From SIG575 sp045534165 (lineage in GTDB: Bacteria; Bacillota; Clostridia; Oscillospirales; Acutalibacteraceae), in contig JAZSJD010000103.1 in the NCBI GenBank assembly GCA_045534165.1, forward strand, positions 1-10,187: a stretch of DNA of 10,187 nucleotides, written 5' to 3'. The notes under the pieces were generated by a model. It saw only the letters and a program-made list of their open reading frames with translations. It did not search any database and was not told the origin of the DNA. This document shows positions 7,119 to 10,187 of the stretch, piece by piece. A program made the position numbers and the translations under genes. Each line of letters starts with the position of its first letter. The first letter of the stretch is position 1.

Positions 7119-7185
7119 TCTGTTTTAAGTATAAATTATTTTACACAGATTTTCAAGAACTAAAATATTGAAAACTTAAAACAGA
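7119..7185. promoter_or_regulatory. Perfect 12-bp inverted repeat across the divergent promoters (candidate operator)
   Basis: TCTGTTTTAAGT (7119-7130) and ACTTAAAACAGA (7174-7185) are exact reverse complements, separated by 43 bp. The left half overlaps the -10 box and early transcribed region of the leftward promoter. The right half lies in the spacer between the -35 and -10 boxes of the rightward promoter. This position would let one regulator control both operons. No regulator gene is present in the window, so the function is inferred. Confidence 0.5.
7128..7156 (-). promoter_or_regulatory. Sigma-A-type promoter of the transporter-HAD operon
   Basis: On the minus strand, TTGAAA (7151-7156) and TATACT (7128-7133) are separated by 17 bp, close upstream of the transporter ribosome binding site. 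The resulting leader is very short. Confidence 0.8.
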
Positions 7186-7196
7186 TATGGTAATAT
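7168..7196 (+). promoter_or_regulatory. Sigma-A-type promoter of the secreted EEP-protease operon
   Basis: TTGAAA (7168-7173) and TAATAT (7191-7196) are separated by 17 bp. The -35 box lies only 11 bp from the -35 box of the leftward promoter, back to back. The leader before the ATG at 7216 is about 10-15 nt. Confidence 0.75.
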
Positions 7197-7215
7197 GACG
7201 TTGGAGGTGTTATTT

Positions 7216-8379
7216 ATGTTGAAAGTGATTTTTTCTTATCTCATTGCATTAATACAGATTGCACAGATTTTAGCAAGCGGAAACTTTAATCTTCCACCTA
7301 AGGATAACGGAGTGATTGACGTGACTTTTGATTATGCAAACGGTAAAGCTTCCTATTCTTTTGTTGCAGAAAACGGTGATTTTCTGACTGAACCGGAAAC
7401 ACCTCAAAACAGAGGTCTTGTTTTCAAAGGCTGGTATAACGGAAAAGAAAAATGGGATTTTCTCAACAACACCGTAACAGAAGATGTTACACTCACTGCA
7501 AAATGGTCTTTTTCAGAAACTTTTTTTGATGAGGACTTATCAGCAGGAGAAAGAAAAGGAAATTCAAATTTAAGAATAATGTCTTTCAACATCCTTGCAA
7601 GTGACTGGAGCAACAAACCTGCAGTTAAGGGACGTGACGATAAAGTACGTGATGTTGTTTCACGATATCTTCCTGATGTTATCGGTATGCAGGAAGTAAA
7701 TGCAGAATGGTATGAAAGTTTAAAAAGCGAATTTTCAACTTATGAATTTGTAAACAAAGATAAAATCAAAATTTTCGGCAACGTAAACTATTCAACAATT
7801 GCATATAACACAGAAACAGTAAATCTCATCAGGTGGGGACAAAGCCCTTATATGGTGAATTATAACAAAAACTGCCGTAACTTTATGTGGGCTGTTTTTG
7901 AAATGAAAAATGAACCGCACACACGTTTTATTGTCACCTCAACCCACTTTGATCTGACTTCTGAAAGACGTGTTAATCAGGCAATGGAATTTTCAGGTCT
8001 GGTCAGAATTCTTGGAGAAATATATAATCTTCCCATGTTCTGCACAGGCGATTATAACATGAAAGAAACATCACCTGAATATTTCACTCTCACTTCTCTC
8101 ACTAACTTCAAAAGCTCGAAATATTCGGCAACTGACAGAGGTCTTGTTTCAGCAACAACACATTTAGGTGACGGTACAGGCACAGAAGATGACTACACAT
8201 CAGGCTATTGGAAATTAGGAAAAGTTTCTTTCCGTCAGAAAGAAATTAACACCTATCTTTCAATCGACCATATTTTCACCACACCTGAAGCTGAAGTTTT
8301 GTATTATGACACAATTGTGGACGAAACAGCACTTGAAGCATCAGACCACTGCCCTATTTATGCTGATTTTAAAATCTGA
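7216..8379 (+). CDS. Exported endonuclease/exonuclease/phosphatase-family enzyme with an InlB B-repeat
   Basis: A 387-residue protein. Residues 1-22 are a hydrophobic export signal (K3, then an I/L/A-rich stretch ending LASG). Residues 35-97 match a Listeria-Bacteroides (InlB B) repeat: VTFDYANG, GLVFKGWYNG, then VTEDVTLTAKW. Residues 119-387 form a complete Mg-dependent EEP domain: N125 in SFNIL, E160 in MQEVN, H244 in STHFD, D279 and N281 in GDYNM, D351 and H352 in IDHIF, and D377 and H378 in SDHCP. The fold hydrolyses phosphoester bonds in DNA, RNA, lipids or phosphorylated sugars; which one is unknown. An ATG at 7195 lies upstream of GGAGGTG, whereas the ATG at 7216 follows it by six bases and begins the signal peptide, so 7216 is chosen. 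The protease gene follows 18 bp downstream. Confidence 0.88.
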   Translation: MLKVIFSYLIALIQIAQILASGNFNLPPKDNGVIDVTFDYANGKASYSFVAENGDFLTEPETPQNRGLVFKGWYNGKEKWDFLNNTVTEDVTLTAKWSFSETFFDEDLSAGERKGNSNLRIMSFNILASDWSNKPAVKGRDDKVRDVVSRYLPDVIGMQEVNAEWYESLKSEFSTYEFVNKDKIKIFGNVNYSTIAYNTETVNLIRWGQSPYMVNYNKNCRNFMWAVFEMKNEPHTRFIVTSTHFDLTSERRVNQAMEFSGLVRILGEIYNLPMFCTGDYNMKETSPEYFTLTSLTNFKSSKYSATDRGLVSATTHLGDGTGTEDDYTSGYWKLGKVSFRQKEINTYLSIDHIFTTPEAEVLYYDTIVDETALEASDHCPIYADFKI

Positions 8380-8397
8380 TTTCAGGAGTTGAGTTCT

Positions 8398-10023
8398 TTG
8401 GCTAAAATTATATCTCTTTTACTTTCTGTTATAACTGTTTTTTCATCATTTATTTATGTTGACGCTGATGAGATTTTAAGCCCATCTTTCTTTATCGAAA
8501 ATATTGATGAAAGCGACATCTCCTCTTTAGGTAAAAACGTAGGTTACATAAAAAATACTGCCCTTGTATTCTTTGATGAAAATGCAACCTTTTTTGATAA
8601 AATAGGATTTCTTCTCAAAACAGACGGAAGTTTACTGGGGTTTATTGATGAACTTGATTTGTGTGTTATAAAAACAGAAAACAAAAATTACAATGAACTC
8701 AATTCTTTCTGCAAGGATTTGACAAACTACGACAGCGTAGCACTTGCAACAATCTGCCCTGCAAAGAAGCTGGAAAACCAATACACACCAACAGACCCCT
8801 TTATGGACGAAAACAGTTACGGTACAAACGATTGGGATGACGAAAATCCACAAGGCAACAACTGGCACATAGAGGCGATTGATGCACGTTCTGCTTGGGG
8901 ATATAAAAACCTTTTCAGCCACATTGAAATCGGCGTTGTAGACGGTGGCTTTGACACTGAACACGAAGAATTGAAAGGTAAAATCCTTTTCCCCACAAAA
9001 CGAGCAGAAAGACGAAACAGACCTAACCACCACGGTACACACGTTGCAGGTATTATTGCTGCTGAACAGGACAACGGTGTTGGAATAAGCGGTATCTGTT
9101 CTTCTTCAACTTTAATATGTGTTGACTGGTCGCCGAGCACGAATCAGCTCTGGATTGCTGACCTGGCAGTTTTGCAGGCATTAGGTGAAGTTGTGAAAAA
9201 AGGTGCAAAGGTAATCAACTTCTCTGTGGGCAATTCATCTTCAATGGGCGACAACAACTATAAGTTCCCTTCAATTGTTCCTGACATTGATTCTATCCTT
9301 TATTCTTATGCTTTCGGCTCACTGTTAAACAAGGGTTATGATTTTGTTGTTGTGCAATCAGCAGGCAACGGTAACGGAAACTCTTATGCTGTTGACGCTT
9401 CACAGAACGGTCTTTTTGCATCAATCAGGAAAGAAAGAGCTTTTCTTCCTTTCAATAATGTTTCTGTGGAAGATGTTTTAAACAGAATTATCATTGTGGG
9501 AAGTGCTGAAAAAACAGAAGCAGGTTACGTGCAGACATCTTCTTCAAACATCGGTGACAGAGTTGACATCTGCGCACCCGGATACAATATTTACAGTTGC
9601 ACAAAAGATAATACTTACCTTACAAAATCAGGCACATCAATGGCTGCTCCCGTTGTAACAGGTGTTGCCTCCCTTGTTTGGTCAGTTAACCCTGCTCTTA
9701 CAGGTAAAGAAGTAAAAGAAATTGTCTGTTCAAACACAAAAGATGTGGTTTTACCTGCTGAAGAAAGGCATTATGATTTCCTCAATTATAAATCATATCC
9801 TCTTGTAAATGCAAAACTGGCAGTTGAAGCCACACTTCGTGAAATGGACGGTTTCTGCGATGTTACTTTTGAAACAACACCAAAAACAGAAGTTGTTTTT
9901 GAAAACGAAAACCAACAGCAATTTATCTTCGAAAGCAATTCCGACGGTGTTGTCAATTGTGTGCTGAAAGCCGGCACATATACAGTGGATTCAATACAGA
10001 CAATCCGGGTCAGCGACAATTAA
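8398..10023 (+). CDS. Secreted subtilisin-like serine protease (peptidase family S8)
   Basis: A 541-residue preproprotease. The signal peptide spans about residues 1-23 (AKIISLLLSVITVFSSF, then VDA|DE as a likely cut site). A propeptide region follows at about 50-130, in the style of fervidolysin-type prodomains (ALVFF, LLKTDGSLLGFIDEL, then NELNSFCKDL). The catalytic domain starts near NWHIEAIDARSAWGY and carries D182 in VVDGGFD, H212 in HGTHVAG, oxyanion N324 in QSAGNGN and S414 in GTSMAAP. The aspartate motif reads D-G-G rather than the usual D-T/S-G. The last 55 or so residues (from CDVTFETTP) look like a small beta-rich domain. There is no LPXTG motif or C-terminal anchor, so release is expected. 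The TTG at 8389 abuts the AGGAG site, whereas the TTG at 8398 is nine bases from it and is preferred. It forms an operon with the EEP gene. Confidence 0.92.
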   Translation: MAKIISLLLSVITVFSSFIYVDADEILSPSFFIENIDESDISSLGKNVGYIKNTALVFFDENATFFDKIGFLLKTDGSLLGFIDELDLCVIKTENKNYNELNSFCKDLTNYDSVALATICPAKKLENQYTPTDPFMDENSYGTNDWDDENPQGNNWHIEAIDARSAWGYKNLFSHIEIGVVDGGFDTEHEELKGKILFPTKRAERRNRPNHHGTHVAGIIAAEQDNGVGISGICSSSTLICVDWSPSTNQLWIADLAVLQALGEVVKKGAKVINFSVGNSSSMGDNNYKFPSIVPDIDSILYSYAFGSLLNKGYDFVVVQSAGNGNGNSYAVDASQNGLFASIRKERAFLPFNNVSVEDVLNRIIIVGSAEKTEAGYVQTSSSNIGDRVDICAPGYNIYSCTKDNTYLTKSGTSMAAPVVTGVASLVWSVNPALTGKEVKEIVCSNTKDVVLPAEERHYDFLNYKSYPLVNAKLAVEATLREMDGFCDVTFETTPKTEVVFENENQQQFIFESNSDGVVNCVLKAGTYTVDSIQTIRVSDN

Positions 10024-10056
10024 AAATATATTTTAATCATTTATATAACAAAAACA

Positions 10057-10115
10057 GCAGGTTCAGAAAACGCTGAGCTCCCATAAGGCAGTATTTCTTT
10101 AAAATGTGAACTTGC
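10057..10115. ncRNA. Possible structured RNA element between the protease stop and its terminator
   Basis: GCAGGTTCA (10057-10065) pairs with TGAACTTGC (10107-10115) over nine positions with one G-U. Inside, GAAA (10066-10069) can pair with TTTC (10094-10097), and CTG (10073-10075) with CAG (10089-10091). On the minus strand the closing stem is followed by TGTTTTTG, like a terminator of a minus-strand small RNA. On the plus strand it would be part of the 3' UTR of the protease mRNA. It matches no RNA family I can name with confidence, and no clear promoter was found. Confidence 0.3.
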
Positions 10116-10132
10116 GGCACAATAATGCGTTA

Positions 10133-10169
10133 AAAAACACCGATACGCGACAGCGTTATCGGTGTTTTT
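10133..10169 (+). terminator. Rho-independent terminator of the EEP-protease operon
   Basis: A 13-bp perfect outer stem, AAAAACACCGATA (10133-10145) with TATCGGTGTTTTT (10157-10169). The stem can be extended inside by pairing CGC with GCG around a GACA loop. The 3' arm ends in five T. The A-run on the 5' side also makes it a plausible bidirectional terminator. Confidence 0.88.
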
Positions 10170-10187
10170 CGCCTTTTCTTGTACACA

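Noticed and set aside
8632..9140. Minus-strand open frames of 136 and 107 codons
   Set aside because: They lie wholly antisense to the protease catalytic region, whose motifs are intact. Their composition is what the reverse frame of that gene would give, and no ribosome binding sites were found.
10050..10132. 6S RNA or SRP RNA
   Set aside because: The paired region is too short for 6S RNA and lacks its long terminal stem. The GGAAG-type conserved loop of SRP RNA is absent.

Overview
The window looks like a chromosomal segment from a low-GC Gram-positive anaerobe of the class Clostridia, probably an uncultured gut member of the Oscillospiraceae/Ruminococcaceae. The basis is AT-rich DNA, strong AGGAG-type ribosome binding sites, near-consensus sigma-A promoters, protein families typical of that group, and short dispersed palindromes between genes. 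The genus cannot be read from this sequence. No rRNA, tRNA, CRISPR array, transposase or phage gene is visible.

Positions 1-447 hold no gene. They contain a cluster of repeats: one inverted-repeat element (62-146), three hairpins that share a core but have different arms (204-252, 265-313, 322-373), a 40-nt direct repeat (1-40 and 361-400) and the purC terminator. Positions 448-7103 hold six genes on the minus strand. These are purC with its own promoter; a citrate synthase followed 21 bp later by a sugar-phosphate isomerase/epimerase-like TIM barrel; a CofE-like protein (coenzyme F420-0:glutamate ligase family) with its own promoter and terminator; and a translationally coupled pair made of a GPH-family sugar transporter and a HAD phosphatase.

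A short intergenic region (about 7104-7215) fires both ways. It carries two back-to-back promoters and a perfect 12-bp inverted repeat that overlaps core elements of both. Rightward from it run two exported proteins: an endonuclease/exonuclease/phosphatase (EEP) enzyme carrying an InlB B-repeat, and a subtilisin-like protease with all catalytic residues. A strong hairpin terminator closes this operon. Upstream of it lies a 9-bp paired element that may be a structured RNA.

The left half is housekeeping metabolism: purine synthesis, citrate and hence probably glutamate precursor supply, and a cofactor-ligase homologue of unknown role. The right half reads as a possible acquisition module, with extracellular phosphoesterase and protease activity divergent from a solute importer and a cytoplasmic phosphatase. 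That link is inferred from gene layout and the shared promoter region. Several starts were moved from the longest ORF to the codon that fits the ribosome binding site. In two of these cases (transporter, protease) the preferred start is TTG.
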